DNA of 64,000 nucleotides, from contig UESW01000067.1 in NCBI GenBank assembly GCA_900491605.1, positions 55,254 to 119,253 on the forward strand. Direction: 5' to 3'. The notes under the pieces were generated by a model. It worked only from the letters and a program-made list of their open reading frames with translations. It did no database searches and was not told the origin of the DNA. The position numbers were made by a program, and so were the translations under genes. The stretch comes from Calamus simplicifolius (Eukaryota > Streptophyta > Magnoliopsida > Arecales > Arecaceae). How positions within the stretch are numbered: position 1 is the first letter of the stretch; each line of letters opens with the position of its first letter. Shown in pieces: positions 45,345 to 57,159 of the stretch.

Positions 45345-47559
45345 TTGGTAGTTTTGGCATGCCATTTGTCAATTCCTTGTAATAATATAAATTTACAGTA
45401 ATTTATAGTTAGTTATGTGAGGAATGCTTATATTGGCTTCATTAGTTTTATTATCTTAATCTAGAAAATTAAAGGTGCAAATGGTGCCATTACCCCTTTC
45501 TTTCCTTTTTGTAACAATGGAGATATGGGGAGCTTTATAAACACAAATCTTCTTCACTCCTACTAGCACATTGATCTAAAAGATATTTAAAAAAAAAATC
45601 AAAACTTTATTTTGTATGCAAAAACTTATTCCATCCATCTATCTCTTAACAAGTTAAAGCTACTGAGTAAAAAATCCAATTTTCTTTGTAAAATCAAGGT
45701 AGTTTTGCTTTTGTTAGATTTTGAAGATAAGTTTGAAGGATAATCTTTATATTATTAAAAAAACTATTATTATATAACCATTATATGCTAACACCCCATG
45801 ATGAAAATAGATAGATGGAACCTTTGCTTCTTACCAAAATAAAAGTGTTGAGATTTTTGAATTTTAAAAAAAATGAAATCAATGTGCAAATTGATCAAAC
45901 TTAACAGGGACTCATTATTATTTTTTCTTTTTAAAAAATAATTTTAAATTCTTGCCCGACATCAATTATTATTTTTTAAGGTCTCAATTTTTTTCATGCC
46001 TCACACAAGCAAAAAAGTAATCCCATTATATTTGTACTTTAGCTTTTTTCAATCATATTAGGAAAAAAAATTTCTAAACCCACTTAACATAGATCTCCAA
46101 TGATAAAATAATAAAATTTAAAAAAAATTAAAGTAAAATGTTAGAAATTTTTAGTTGAAAACAATTACAACTTTAGTAAAATAATTATTATAATATTAAA
46201 ATTTTTATAGGATTAGATAACATCGTCTTTGTTTTTAGCCATATTGCTGATTCTTCAAATCTTTATTAAAAAGAAATATTTACTTATTTAACCTATTTTA
46301 AGATTTAGATATTATTACATTAGTAAAAAAATAATTCATAATAGGTTTAATGGCTCTTGTAGATCTATATCTCCTCAAAAGAAAAGAGAAGCCAAAGCAA
46401 AAAACTTTTTATTTTTTATTCACTATTTTAATAACTCAGTCGGCAAAATTTGAATGGTATTTCGCAACCTTAACTATTTCCTCATAATTTTCTCAAGATA
46501 AACGCTTTTAACATCTATAGCCTTAGTTAAGCATACGGATGAAAAAAAGCCTATGATAAAATTATTTTAAAAAAGTTAGAGTTCGTTATGATTTCTTTCC
46601 AACATATATTAATTTTTTTACTATAAATAAAGACTACAATGTCTTGACTAAGTGTATCAATGCATCTATTTCTCTCCAATGCTATGAGGTCACAAGATTT
46701 ATTTAATAATCAAAATTGGCTTGATTCGTATGATTCCATTCGTTCTGATATTCTTCAAGAGTAATCATATAATAAATTAATAGAATTTATTTTATTCTGA
46801 TTTTTCCAATGAAGATTATCTCAACAAAGAAAAAGACAAGCCCCATGGTTGCCATCAATTATCATAGAGGAGGAGAGCATTCATCAAATTTCGAGAAGAA
46901 AAGATCATTCGATAATGATGGACGCAAGCCAAAGGGACAAGATGGTGTCATGGATGGGCCCATGCCATGACGCAAGGAGAGCAAAAAGGGAATCTATCAA
47001 CATTAGCCGAACTCTAAAGAAGGGCAATGCCTGAATGCCTACGCAATGCCCTCCTTTAAATAAGGTTTCTTTTTTGTGCCATCGCGGCATCATCTCACCA
47101 ATAACCCCTATATTAATTTAAATAGCTGAAGATTTTAGATGTGCTTCCCAAGCCATGGATTAGAATTATTAGCCTCTTAACTTTATCCTTATCTTTCCAT
47201 CATGTCCCACCGCCAAGTCTCTAAACAAAGGACTTGTTTAATTATTGCCAATAGTTTAGGGCTTGTGGCTTGGCAAAATAAGTAGGTTTGCTTCTCATTT
47301 GTTTATTTTGTAGTGATATTATGAAAGAGATGGAAAGAGGGGAAGATTCCAAGCTATTTATCTCGGCATTTACAAAGCAAGCTTAGATTAGTAGGACTTT
47401 TTGGAAGACTGCAACCTATTGCTTGGAGACTTAAAGAGAGGGAATATGTTGAGCGTGGCTTGGTACAACATCCCTGCATGAAGGATGGGGCTCAATTTGG
47501 GATGGAATGCATGCATGATTCGCCTTCCATGTTTCCCTACAAAAGAATTATGCAAATAA
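45345..47559. other. Very AT-rich intergenic stretch
   Basis: No gene recognised. A short piece near 46535-46780 translates to an EKAYDKI-LKKLEF-like string that could be a tiny LINE RT relic, but the support is weak. Confidence 0.45.
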
Positions 47560-47810
47560 TAGATGATATGGGAGGGGTGATGGATTCTTCCCGCTCAGAG
47601 AATGATGGTGGGATATACCCACGAGTCCGCTGTCTATTAGCTAAAGCAAGCCATTCAGAAAGCTAATACGGGAGGGGGTGATGGATTTTCCCAGTCAGAG
47701 GAGTGCTATGCTAAGGAATTAGTGGAGGATTCCCCTCCAGTCACTATTCAGTCTAATAAGGAGATGCCTGGGGACAGGGTCGGGGTCCTCCCCACTCAAA
47801 TATCAGGATG

Positions 47811-48530
47811 AAGATACTTCTTTGGAATGTGAGAGGAGCCTTGAAACCTTCGTTTCGCTCTTTTTTGGAAGGCTTATGCAGTTGTATAATTTTGACATTT
47901 GTGTCCTTTGGAAACTCGATTGTCTGGGATTAGTCTGGATCACTTTCGGAGAATGATTTTCAAATCCTGGGTTTCTTATGTTGTTGAGTTTGTCGATCTT
48001 TCTGGTGGCATTCTGGTACTCTGGAGAAATGACAGGATTAGAGTGGATGCCTTCATTGCTGCGGTCAGCAAGTTGCTGTTATCATATCCAAGGAAACCTT
48101 TGTCCCTGGCTTCTATCGGGTGTCTATGCCAGCACTGACTTTCGGTAACGCCGGATGCTCTAGGATGAGATTCAGTCTTTGCTTGCTCAGAAAATTTCCT
48201 CCCTTATTGCAGGCAACTTCAATTGTATAGTAGGAGCCTATGAGAAGAAAGAAGGTAGATAGGCTGTTGGATCTGCAGTCAGAGCTGAGTTTAGGTCTTT
48301 CATCTCTACTACCGGCCTCTTGGATCTAGGGTTTCAGGGTTCCTAGTTTACATGGTGCAACAATCAGTAGGGAACTGCCAGAGTATGGGAAATGCTGGAT
48401 AGGACCATGGCCACTTCGAGTTGGCTTCAGATTTACCCTTCTGCCACCATCACCCACTTGTCCCGCATTGCCTCAGACCACTGTCGTCTTCTTATATCTT
48501 CTAATGTGGGTTTTTAATGAAGTTGGCAGT
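47811..48530 (+). pseudogene. LINE copy A endonuclease (EEP) remnant
   Basis: In several frames it shows KILLWNVRGA, ETRLSGISLD-FRR, SYVVE-VDLSGGILVLWRND, QQVA-ISKE, an ISSLI-GNFNCI-like catalytic segment, then EFRSF-STTGLLDLGFQG and YPSATITHLSRI-SDHCR-L with the conserved SDH. This is the apurinic-like endonuclease that nicks target DNA. Shifts and stops are frequent. Confidence 0.78.
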
Positions 48531-48799
48531 TCAGATTTGAGAAGTTTTGGAATTCTTATTCTTATGCTAGGGTTATCATTTTTTAGGTCTGGCGAGTGCC
48601 TATCAGAGGGAGTGCTATCTACAGGATATCGAGGCATCTAGTTCTTGCTAGACGCAGGCTATCCAGTTGGAATCGAAGGGAGGTGAGGGACATTGTGAGG
48701 CAAGTTGAAGCTAGTATTGCTATGCTCCAGGCCAAAGAGGATCAGGAGGAATTTCTTGATGAGTCTGATCTGTCATCCCTTTGCTCCAGTCTATCGATC

Positions 48800-49990
48800 C
48801 ACCATCCCTTCTTCTGCAGCAGGAGATCTTCTCGAAGCAGAGGTCCCGGATCCAGTGGATTAAAAGAAGGGGACTCTAACACCATATTCTTTCATCAGGC
48901 CACTCTCAAACGTCTAGCAGCAAACTGTATCAGGCACATAGCTGATGATGAAGGTCACTTCCAGAAGGATGATCAGGTGATCAGGGATTAGATTCTTCAT
49001 TTCTTCCGATCTAGATGGACTGCTCTTACTGATGATGGGCTCCCTATTTGCCCTGTCTTGACCCCTAATAAGGTCTCCGATATGGAGAACGATCTTCTTA
49101 TTCAGCCCATTTTGGCAAGGACATTCGGTTGGCTTTATGGGACTGGGTGCGAATAAGGCCCCAGGGCTTGACAGGTTCCCTCCTTTCTTCTTCCGCCATT
49201 ATTGAGATATTCTGGGTCAGGATATTGTATAGGCCATCCAGCTTGTCTTTCAGTCGAAAGCCATTCCCACTGAGTGGAACCAGACTTTTATAACCCTTGT
49301 TCCTAAATGGTCGGATGCTACCACTCTCCAGCACTACCGGCCTATCAGCCTCTGCACTACCTTATATAAGGTATGTGCACGTCTCTTGGTCTCTCGGATG
49401 CGATTGGTGATCCCTCGTCTTATTTCTCAGGAGCAAAGGGCTTTCCTCAGAGGCCGTAGCATTACTGATAATGCTTTGCTTGCTCAGGAGTTCATGCATG
49501 ATCTTCAGCAAGCCTCTGATCGTCATTATCTCATGGCTGTTAAGTTGGACATGGAAAGAGCTTACGATAGACTGAGTTGGGCTTTCTTTCGATGCACTCT
49601 CTATGAGTTTGGATTTGAGGGGCTCTTTATTGACTGGATCATGGCCTGTGTTTACCATCCGTCCTTTTCAATCCTTATTAATGGGGGACAGACTGATTAC
49701 TTTCACTCCGAGGTTGGATTGAGGCAAAGATGTCCTCTTTTGTCGTTTCTGTTCATCCTCTCTGCAGATGCTTTATTGCGGGCACTATCTCAGACATAGC
49801 AGGGCTCTTCTCTGATTCCCTACAGCATAGGGCCCCGAGGGCCCTCTTTATCCTACTTGCTATTTGCCGATGATTTTATCCTTTTGGGGAAGGCTTCAAT
49901 AAGCAATGCTACAACTTTTGCCTCTACCTAGAGAGGCGTATACGTGATCGTTTGGATGGATAGCATGTTACTGGACTTTTTATGATGACG
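48800..49990 (+). pseudogene. LINE copy A reverse transcriptase remnant
   Basis: Begins with GDSNT-FFHQATLKRLAANCI (48868) and continues through degraded finger motifs (PNKVSD) to an open part at 49386-49799: ISQEQRAFLRGRSITDNALLAQEF, AVKLDMERAYDRLSWAFF, FGFEGLFIDWIM, SILINGG and GLRQRCPLL-FLFILSADAL. The catalytic FADD box is at 49863-49874 (LLFADDFILLG). One TAG separates it from the previous stretch. It would copy LINE RNA at the nicked target. Confidence 0.85.
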
Positions 49991-50369
49991 AAGATTACTC
50001 TATTACGATCTGTGCTTTTGTCTCTTCCTCTCTATCTGTTATCTAATGCGCCTATTCTATTGACTTGCTTAAGAAAGATTGAGAGATATTTCAGAGACTT
50101 TCTCTAGGCCTTGATGCAGGATGGACATGATACTCACCTTTTGGCTTGGGATATTGTCTGTCTACCGATCAATGAGGGGGGGTTGGGGATTCAGTCCCTT
50201 ACTATTTGGAGAAATGCTTTGATTACTAGGCACACCACGTGGTTTCTACTTGAACTGCACTGTATGTGGAGTTCCTTCATGCATGCCAAGTATGGAGACT
50301 AGATTTCTTCTGATGATCCTCAGCCTACTCGTGGGCATTTCTTCTTCTGGAAAAAGGTTTGTCGGCACG

Positions 50370-50940
50370 CTTTGAATATTCTGAACAACATCTCATGGAT
50401 GATTGGGGATGGAGTCTCAGTAGATGTTGTTTGGAATACGTGGATTATAGACCTTCTCCTGTCTCATTGGCCTACCTTTGTCAGCATTGCCATCCCTAAT
50501 GGCATAAGAGTCTCTAATTTAATCACCCAAGATCATTCTGCATGGCATACTCCATTGATATCCAGACTCTTCGAGGATGACTTCTATCATCGTATTCTTT
50601 TCACTCCTCTCATCCTGGGTCATACCTTCGATATCAGAGTTTGAAGGAGTTCCTGTCTGCCTCGTGCTCCTATTAGGGATCTCCTAAGGATTTATAGGCC
50701 ACAGTCCCAATAGTGATGGATGTGGCATGGATCTGGCATTTCCCTACTCACCCTAGGGTTCGATTATTTGTTTGGAAGCTAGCTTGGAACTATCTTTCCA
50801 CCTGCTCCCTTCTCTCAAGGCATGGTTTGAGCATCCAGCCCACTTGCCCGTTATATGGTCTGGAGGAGGAGTTGGTTGACCATGCTATTTTTACCTGCTC
50901 CAGAGCCAGACAGATATGGCAGATTTTAGGTGATTGACCT
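50370..50940 (+). pseudogene. LINE copy A zinc-binding (zf-RVT) region
   Basis: The segment 50372-50644 has ISWMIGDG-SV-VVWNTWI, and 50713-50937 has AWIWHFPTHPRVRLFVWKLAWN, then CPLYGLEEELVDHAIFTCSRARQIW, the Cys/His zinc-binding part typical of plant L1 elements. The first Cys of CPLC-type pairs reads Y, a loss of one ligand. Confidence 0.8.
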
Positions 50941-51215
50941 TGGGACGTAGGTACTTCTTCCCTCCGAATCTTCTTTCTGGGGTTGATCAGGTGGGACTTG
51001 GAGAGGGGCATCCACCAGAAGGTTACCTCGAGGGCTTACATTGCTAATCAAATTTGGTAATCTCGAAACTAGTTGGTGTTCACTGATGAGGTGGCTCTTT
51101 CCTATAAGATCATTAGGATAACCTTCTCCTTAGCTGCGGAGTACACTATCCATCACACAGTTCTTGATTCTGACAACCCTGGCCTCTGAAGCTTCCATGC
51201 TGCCCTGGCAGCGTA

Positions 51216-51854
51216 CCAGAGCATGGTCTTCTAAGGAATCAGTGAAGGATTTCCCTCTAGTTAGTGTTCAGTCTGCTAAGGAGATGCCTGGGGACAGGGT
51301 CGGGGTCCTCCTCACTCAAATATATGGATGAAGATACTTCTTTGGAATGTGAGAGGAGCCTTGAAACCTTCGTTCTGCTCCTTTTTTGGAAGGCTTATGC
51401 AGTTGCATAATTTTGACATTTGTGTCCTTCTGGAAACTCGATTGTCTGGGATTAGTCTGGATCGCTTTTGGAGACTGATTTCCAAATCCTAGGTTTCTTA
51501 TGTTGTTGAGTCTGTCGATCTTTCTGGTGGCATTTTGGTACTCTAAAGAAATGACAGGATTAGAGTGGATGCCTTTCATTGCTGCGGTCAGCAAGTTGCT
51601 ACTGTCATATCTGAGGAAACCTTTATCCCCTGGCTCCTATCGGGTGTCTATGCCAGCACTGACTTTTGGGAACGCCAGATGCTCTGGGATGAGATTCAGT
51701 CTTTGCTTGCTCAAAAAATTTCCTCCCTTATTGCAGGCAACTTCAATTGTATAATGGGAGCCTATGAGAAGAAAGAAGGTAGATAGACTGTTGGATATGC
51801 AGCCAGAGCTGAGTTTAGGTCTTTCATCTCTACTACCGGTCTCTTGGATCTAGG
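51216..51854 (+). mobile_element. L1-type LINE, copy B, 5' fragment
   Basis: Near-duplicate (about 93% by eye) of 47695-48330. It includes the pre-ORF2 segment GAGATGCCTGGGGACAGGG (51279), the ORF2 start MKILLWNVRGAL (51330) and the endonuclease part to CTCTTGGATCTAGG, where an LTR is inserted. It is better preserved than copy A in places (SEETFIPWLLSGVYASTDFWERQMLWDEIQSLLAQKISSLIAGNFNCIMGAYEKK is nearly continuous at 51565-51786). Confidence 0.85.
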
Positions 51855-53908
51855 TGTTGGGAATTGTATCCTAAAGCCAATCATTTGATGATTGTGCTAA
51901 TGTAAATTACATATAAATTGATATATTAATAAAAGTTATTTGACCGTTTATTCATTACAAGAATATCTTCTTAAAAACTCCTAATAGTAATGAAGCCCTC
52001 AGGATCTTCCTTCACGATAAAGAATGATTTATCTTTGAAGGTCCTCAAAAGAGTTCACGACCAAATGATATACTATGATAGGGCCATAGTACTATCAATT
52101 ATAGGACATTGTATATCATATTTGTTGGTTGTTCTCTTAACCAAGGAGTGTAAAGACACTGGTATGACATACAAGTGAAAGTGTAGGAGTACATTTCACC
52201 GAACGTGACTCATTTTCGGATACTCTGTTGTCAAGAGTTAATCCAAGAAGATATAGGTATAAGTATCCTTCAGACCTGAAGATCACAACAGGTGACTTGC
52301 AAGCAACTCATTGTACTTAGATGCCGGACCATCTAGATTTCTAATCCAGCTACGAAAGGTTACTGGGTGCAGTCAAGTACTTGTAGTAGTCAGTTGTGGA
52401 TCAAGATGGAATTTGTCCTATCCCGTTAAAAGGAGAAATTCTTGTGTTTCAATTTAGCAAGACCTTGGCCAAGGCACTTTATGTGAAGGTCACATGATCA
52501 CTGAAGTTGAAATCACTATATGGATTTGTTGTTTAGAGTTGACAGGCTCTTAAGCCACCCTTAGCATTTGTGGTCAAAAGGATGAATTATACGGTAACTG
52601 TTTCTTAGGGTTCTTGGAGTTTGCTCGGCAACTCTTCGACCTATCCGGACATCGGGTTCCATTGCTAGATGGGCACATCGATTAGTATAGAAAGTTGTTC
52701 CATGCTACCGGCTTAGGTTCGAACCTAGAAAGTCACACGCATAGAAGTTTCCTAGGATGATCTATTTGCTTATCAACGATTGAGAATCGTATATGATTTA
52801 ATTAATCAATTTGATTGATTGAATTATCTCAATTGGGTTAAGTACAAGTGAATCAGATTCAATTAGGTTTAAGCCTATTAGAAGGACTAATCAATTTCAA
52901 ATATTGATTTGAAATTAGACTTGATTTGGATTTAAATAGATTTAGGACTAGCCAAATTTGATTTGGGCTAGGGCCATGATTTATGTAGGTTCAATCCAAT
53001 AAATTCAAATCAGCTTAAACCAAAACTTAAACCCAAACCCCATGTGTGAAAAGAGTTTTCTCGCATAAGGATCTCAAATGATGAGATGGCTGAAATCTCA
53101 TCTCATGAGAGATTAAATTCTCATGTAGAATTTAATGTATAACATTAATCTTCTCCAAATGGTTCCGTTGGAATTCTAAGTGTTAGAATTTATGTACCTC
53201 TTTGAATTAACCAACGATGGAATTCTAAGTGTTAGGATTCATGTCTCTTTGGTTTTCACCGAACGTCGGAATTAACCAAATGCTGTGTCTCTTTGGTTCG
53301 GTGTCTCTTTGGTTTTTACCGAACATCAGAATTCTAAGTGTTAGAATTCAATGGGCTAAAGGCTACATTGAGCCTATAAATTAGAGGACATTCTTCACCA
53401 GATCATAGAACAACAATGAAATGTTATAGATTGAATTTCTAAAGAGTTAGAATAGAAAATCCTGGTGTGATTCTGGTGTCAGCGAAAGTTTGGTGAATCT
53501 TGAAAGAAGATTCAAGTGGGAGGATTCAAGATCAGCAAAGTTGTTTTTCCGCGAGCTAGCACTCCCGGGAATCCGATCATTCGGGGACTTTGCGTGGACG
53601 ATACTAGAGGTCAGACGATTAAATGGCTACAGAGCAATAAGGATTTACCTATTGTTCTTAAGGTAAGTGATTTGATCCCTAGATCTTAAGGCAGGCTTTA
53701 AGATAAGTAGTATGACTTCTTATCTTGAACATCAAGATATGATATTGATATTTTTATTTATATGCATATTTTAGATCAAACGATCCTATATATAAGGCAA
53801 AGATATGATCATGTTAGATAGATTAATATTTAATCTTTAAAATTCTGCATTGATAATTGTTATCAAAATTATTAAATATGCATGCCTCGGAGATTAGTTC
53901 TCTCTACA
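51855..53908 (+). repeat. Long copia-type LTR inserted in LINE copy B
   Basis: Begins TGTTGGGAATTGTATCC directly after CTAGG of the LINE and runs to about TTCTCTCTACA, where a different element starts. Copy A reads CTAGGGTTTCAG at the same place (48326), so CTAGG is the expected target duplication, but its second copy is not in the window. The LTR has a tripled GGAATTCTAAGTGTTAGAAT / CTCTTTGGTT-CACCGAAC block at 53165-53360. Its last bases are missing (no CAACA end), so it is truncated. Confidence 0.75.
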
Positions 53909-53910
53909 AA

Positions 53911-55451
53911 TGGCAACCCAAGAGGGGGGGTGAATTGGGTTCTTTTAAAAAATGTAACACTTTAAAACTTAAAACCAAATTTCACAAAGATTGAGTATGC
54001 TAGAGAATGAAGCAATAATTCAAAGCACAGTAAGAAAGAGAGATAGAGACAAGAGCACGACAAACACAAGATATTTATAGTGGTTCGGTGTATCCAACAC
54101 CTACGTCCACTCCCAAGCAACCCTTGGGTCCACACTATAATCCACTGATTACAGTCGAGTTATTTTACAAGCTCACAACTCCAAACTTGTTGTTTTACAC
54201 GGGATCACAACGAACCCAGCCGGTTTTTCCGGGCTCACCAGCACAAAACCCAAACCCAAGCTAATCTAGCTTGTTCCCGAGGTAAACTACCTCAACTAAT
54301 TCAATCCCCTGATTGAATTAGCAAACACCAAATTGATTTAACGTTTACAACAATGCAAAGCTCCTTAAATGAGCAAATAAGCAATAAAGTAAACAAATAT
54401 TAGAAAAGGCTGTTTGAAGTGAATTTGATGTAGCTTTTCTTCTTTTCTTCTTTTCCTCTTCTCTCTTGAAGGATTGAATCAGGCCTCAGCTCAGATTCTT
54501 CACAAGGATTGCAGATGAGAAGTTGGAAAAATCAGGGCTTTTGCTCTCTTTTTCTTCACTTGAAAATACTCCGATTTTGAGCTTGAATGCTTTGGATTTC
54601 TCTTTGAGCTTTCTAAAGTTGATGGATTTGAACTTTGACTCTTTCCTCTTGATTTCTTGCTCAAGACTTCTCAGATTTTTCAAGTTATTTTCTCTCTATT
54701 TTTCGTCTCCCTTTTTTTTTAAACGGACGGTCTCCCTTTTTATAGATTCTCCTTAATCCATGATTAGGTGAAAAACTAGCCATTATTTCTGTCCTTGGAT
54801 TCCTCCTACACACAAGAAAAGTAGCCGTTAGATTAGGTGAGAAAATGTTACCGTTGGAGGCTGTTCTGACATTTTGAAAATTCATTCCTGACAGGTTGGA
54901 GTCGGCTCCAACTTTTAGTGTCGCTCCAAGTCGAGTATCCAAAAATAGAAAGTAAAAGTTCATTGAGGAGTCGGCTCCGAAAAAGTTGAGTGTCGACTCG
55001 CCGCTTTGGGTGTTGACTCCGCTCCATAAGGTGTCGGCTCCAGAAATGCTCAAGAAAACACACTCTGTACTCAGGTTAGAGTCGGCTCCAGAGACTGTAA
55101 GTGTCGGCTCCCGAAATCTAGGTGTCGGCTCCCGAAAACTTGGTGTCGACTCCGGAAACTAAAACAAATGCTCTTTTCGGTGTCTCAGGTTGGAGTCGGC
55201 TCCGAAACTCTGGGTGTCGACTCCAGACTATGCCAAAAATTAGGAAAACATCTGATCCGCCATTCGGCTCCAGACCATCTAGGTGTCGACTCCAGGCTCT
55301 GAATTTTGAAAAATACTTCTGGCATTTGATTGAAAACAAGGTTCTTTATACATTTGATTGATCAAATATTTTAATGCCTGAAACCCTTGTTAAAACATAA
55401 TGGATATACTCATGTTTTTATTAATCATCAAAATTAATAATTGGGTCAACA
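53911..55451 (-). repeat. 3' LTR of minus-strand Sirevirus-type element
   Basis: On the minus strand it begins TGTTGACCCAATTATTAATT (at 55451) and ends GGGTTGCCA. It is clearly homologous to 60609-62254: shared blocks include TTTGATGATTA...CATGAGTATAT, GGATACACCGAACCACTATAAA and AACCCAATTCACCCCCC. A TATA box lies at 54070-54079 (minus). A dense set of GTCGGCTC/GTCGACTC motifs fills 54898-55300. Confidence 0.85.
54898..55300. promoter_or_regulatory. Palindromic GAGTCG(A/G)CTC array in LTR
   Basis: Plus-strand GTCGGCTC occurs about seven to eight times (near 54900, 54971, 55030, 55082, 55104, 55123, 55195, with a TTCGGCTC variant near 55263). GTCGACTC occurs at about 54994, 55145, 55218 and 55286. 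GAGTCGACTC is a perfect palindrome, and the G variant contains GCCGAC, the DRE/CRT core, on the other strand. Palindromic repeats upstream of transcription start are known from Sirevirus LTRs. Confidence 0.75.
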
Positions 55452-55706
55452 ATCTCCCCCTTTTTGATGATGACAAAAACATTGAGTATATGCATGATTT
55501 AAATAAAATTTTTCAAATTTTTTTATTTATGAAAGCTCCCCCTAAATGAGGTAGCTCCCCCTATGAACTCAAATTAATATCTTTTTTTCATTAAACTTAA
55601 TTCATATCAAATTACATTTTCTTGATTAATTAAATTTATCTTATTTGATTTCCTTAATTGCTTGATAATTATTAAGTTGCATATAAATCTCTCTCCCCCT
55701 TTTTTG
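55452..55706 (-). other. Multiple polypurine tracts
   Basis: On the minus strand GGGGGAG-type tracts lie at 55452-55465 (next to the LTR), 55535-55543, 55552-55562 and 55689-55706. Repeated polypurine tracts are a recorded Sirevirus trait. The first is in the functional position. Confidence 0.7.
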
Positions 55707-56279
55707 TAATCAACAAAAAGGTTAGAAAAGATTCAATTCAAATTAATCTTTCTCAAAAGAATAATCAATTACAAAAATTCAAAGTTCATTCAAAATTACA
55801 TTTAATACCAAAAAGTAAATTACATTTCAAACTTCAATTAACTTCATTAAATCATTACATCATCAAATATCAAAACATATTAAATGAACATAAATAACAT
55901 CAAAAGAACTTCATTAAACTTCAAAAATCTAGAATCTTTCAATTGATCTACAATTTTTCATCCCTTCACTTTGAAGTCTAACATATCTTTAGTCTTCTTC
56001 AACAAATGCACAGCAGTCATAATTTGTCTTGAAGCTCAGCATTGCATTTGGAGTAAGTCTCTGAATCTCCACAATATCTTTAAGTTCTTCAAAGATATTC
56101 TTTAATCTTCCTTAAAGACTGGGAGGCTAAGAGTGGACTCAATCTTGCAATTCGATCATCTAAGAGAATAAATTCTCTTAAGTTCATAAACTTTATCAAA
56201 TCTCATTTCATTTCTTCTTTATGATCACAAATAAACTTTTGAGTTGCTCTAACTGAATATCTGAAAACCACAGATGAAA

Positions 56280-57084
56280 GGTGGACAGGAAGGAGCAGGA
56301 GCTGGAGGAGGGAAGATCTGAGGCTCTGGAAGGAAGGCTGATTCAGATGGTCCCTAATCTTCTCTCTCCTTTTCTCTTCCCATTCCATTCCTTTAACAAA
56401 CCCCATCCGATGAGTAGCCAAACTATAATAATCTGTGTGTCTTAGTTCTTCATGGCTCATTATCAGAAATCACAATCCCTTGGCTTTAAAAATTAGTTAA
56501 AATCATGCCATAGGCAAAGGATTTCTTTTCCCCCACAATCTGCTATACCAAATCATCATCCTAGGAAGATTAATGGCTTCCCGTCAAACAGTCCATAACA
56601 AAATATCTCTTCAAGACATAGTCAAATCCGTCTTGGGAATAAGATCCTACTGCAATATTGTGTAGTAATCTTAAGTCTAAGGGCAATTGATTAGCAAATA
56701 CTTCTTCAAATCAAATTCTCTTTAACATCCTTGAGGCTGGATCTTCATGAAAAGTAAACCCAGACAGGGATCCAAAATCTAAGAATGTGATGAATCTTTC
56801 CCTCTTACACTTTACCACCATCTCCTCTGACAAATTCTTGTAAAATTCTTAACTAGGGCTAGTGGGACATCTAAAGAACAATTTCCCAACCCATCTCTTA
56901 ACTGTCTTCCAATAGAAAACCTTCATTCTCAAATAATTCAAAATCACTTTCCTTCCCAGTGGTAATCACTCCGCTAGAGATCTACCTGAGGAGAGGAGTG
57001 GCAGGAGAAGAGTGAAGAGGAATCGGGAAGGCTCACGAACGGACGGCTTCCTTTACCACCAAGGCTCCACGTTTTAGGTGCCAT
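56280..57084 (-). pseudogene. Extra ORF after pol ('putative plant transposon protein' type)
   Basis: Starts near ATG at 57084 (MAPKTWSLGGKGSRPF). In shifted pieces it shows EFYKNLSEE, LLHNIAVGSYSQDGFDYVLKRYFV and a KSFAYGMILTNF block, then a Pro-rich stretch (56280-56330). This pattern matches ORFs that follow pol in Sirevirus and related elements, carrying the plant transposon protein domain and sometimes called envelope-like because of position only. Many stops interrupt it. The function of such ORFs is unknown. Confidence 0.55.
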
Positions 57085-57159
57085 TGATCTGGGAAGGTTA
57101 ATTTGGGATTTTAGGATTTGGAGGTTTGGAAGGTTTTGGAGAGAGTTTTGAATGGAAAT

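Larger units (their letters stand above)
47560..51215 (+). mobile_element. L1-type LINE, copy A
   Basis: Decayed ORF2 region on the plus strand. The endonuclease domain starts MKILLWNVRGALKPSF at 47811. RT and a C-terminal zinc-binding domain follow, ending near 51200. A short upstream part (47570-47800) matches what precedes ORF2 in copy B and probably belongs to the end of ORF1. The phrase GGGTGATGGATT-TTCCC appears twice there (about 47576 and 47676). No poly(A) tail ends the copy. Confidence 0.85.

Noticed and set aside
46535..46780. Possible tiny LINE RT relic (EKAYDKI-like)
   Set aside because: Only one short motif is visible in very AT-rich DNA; chance cannot be excluded.
52705..52730. 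GGTTCGAACCT, resembling a tRNA B box
   Set aside because: No A box, acceptor stem or anticodon arm around it; it lies inside an LTR.
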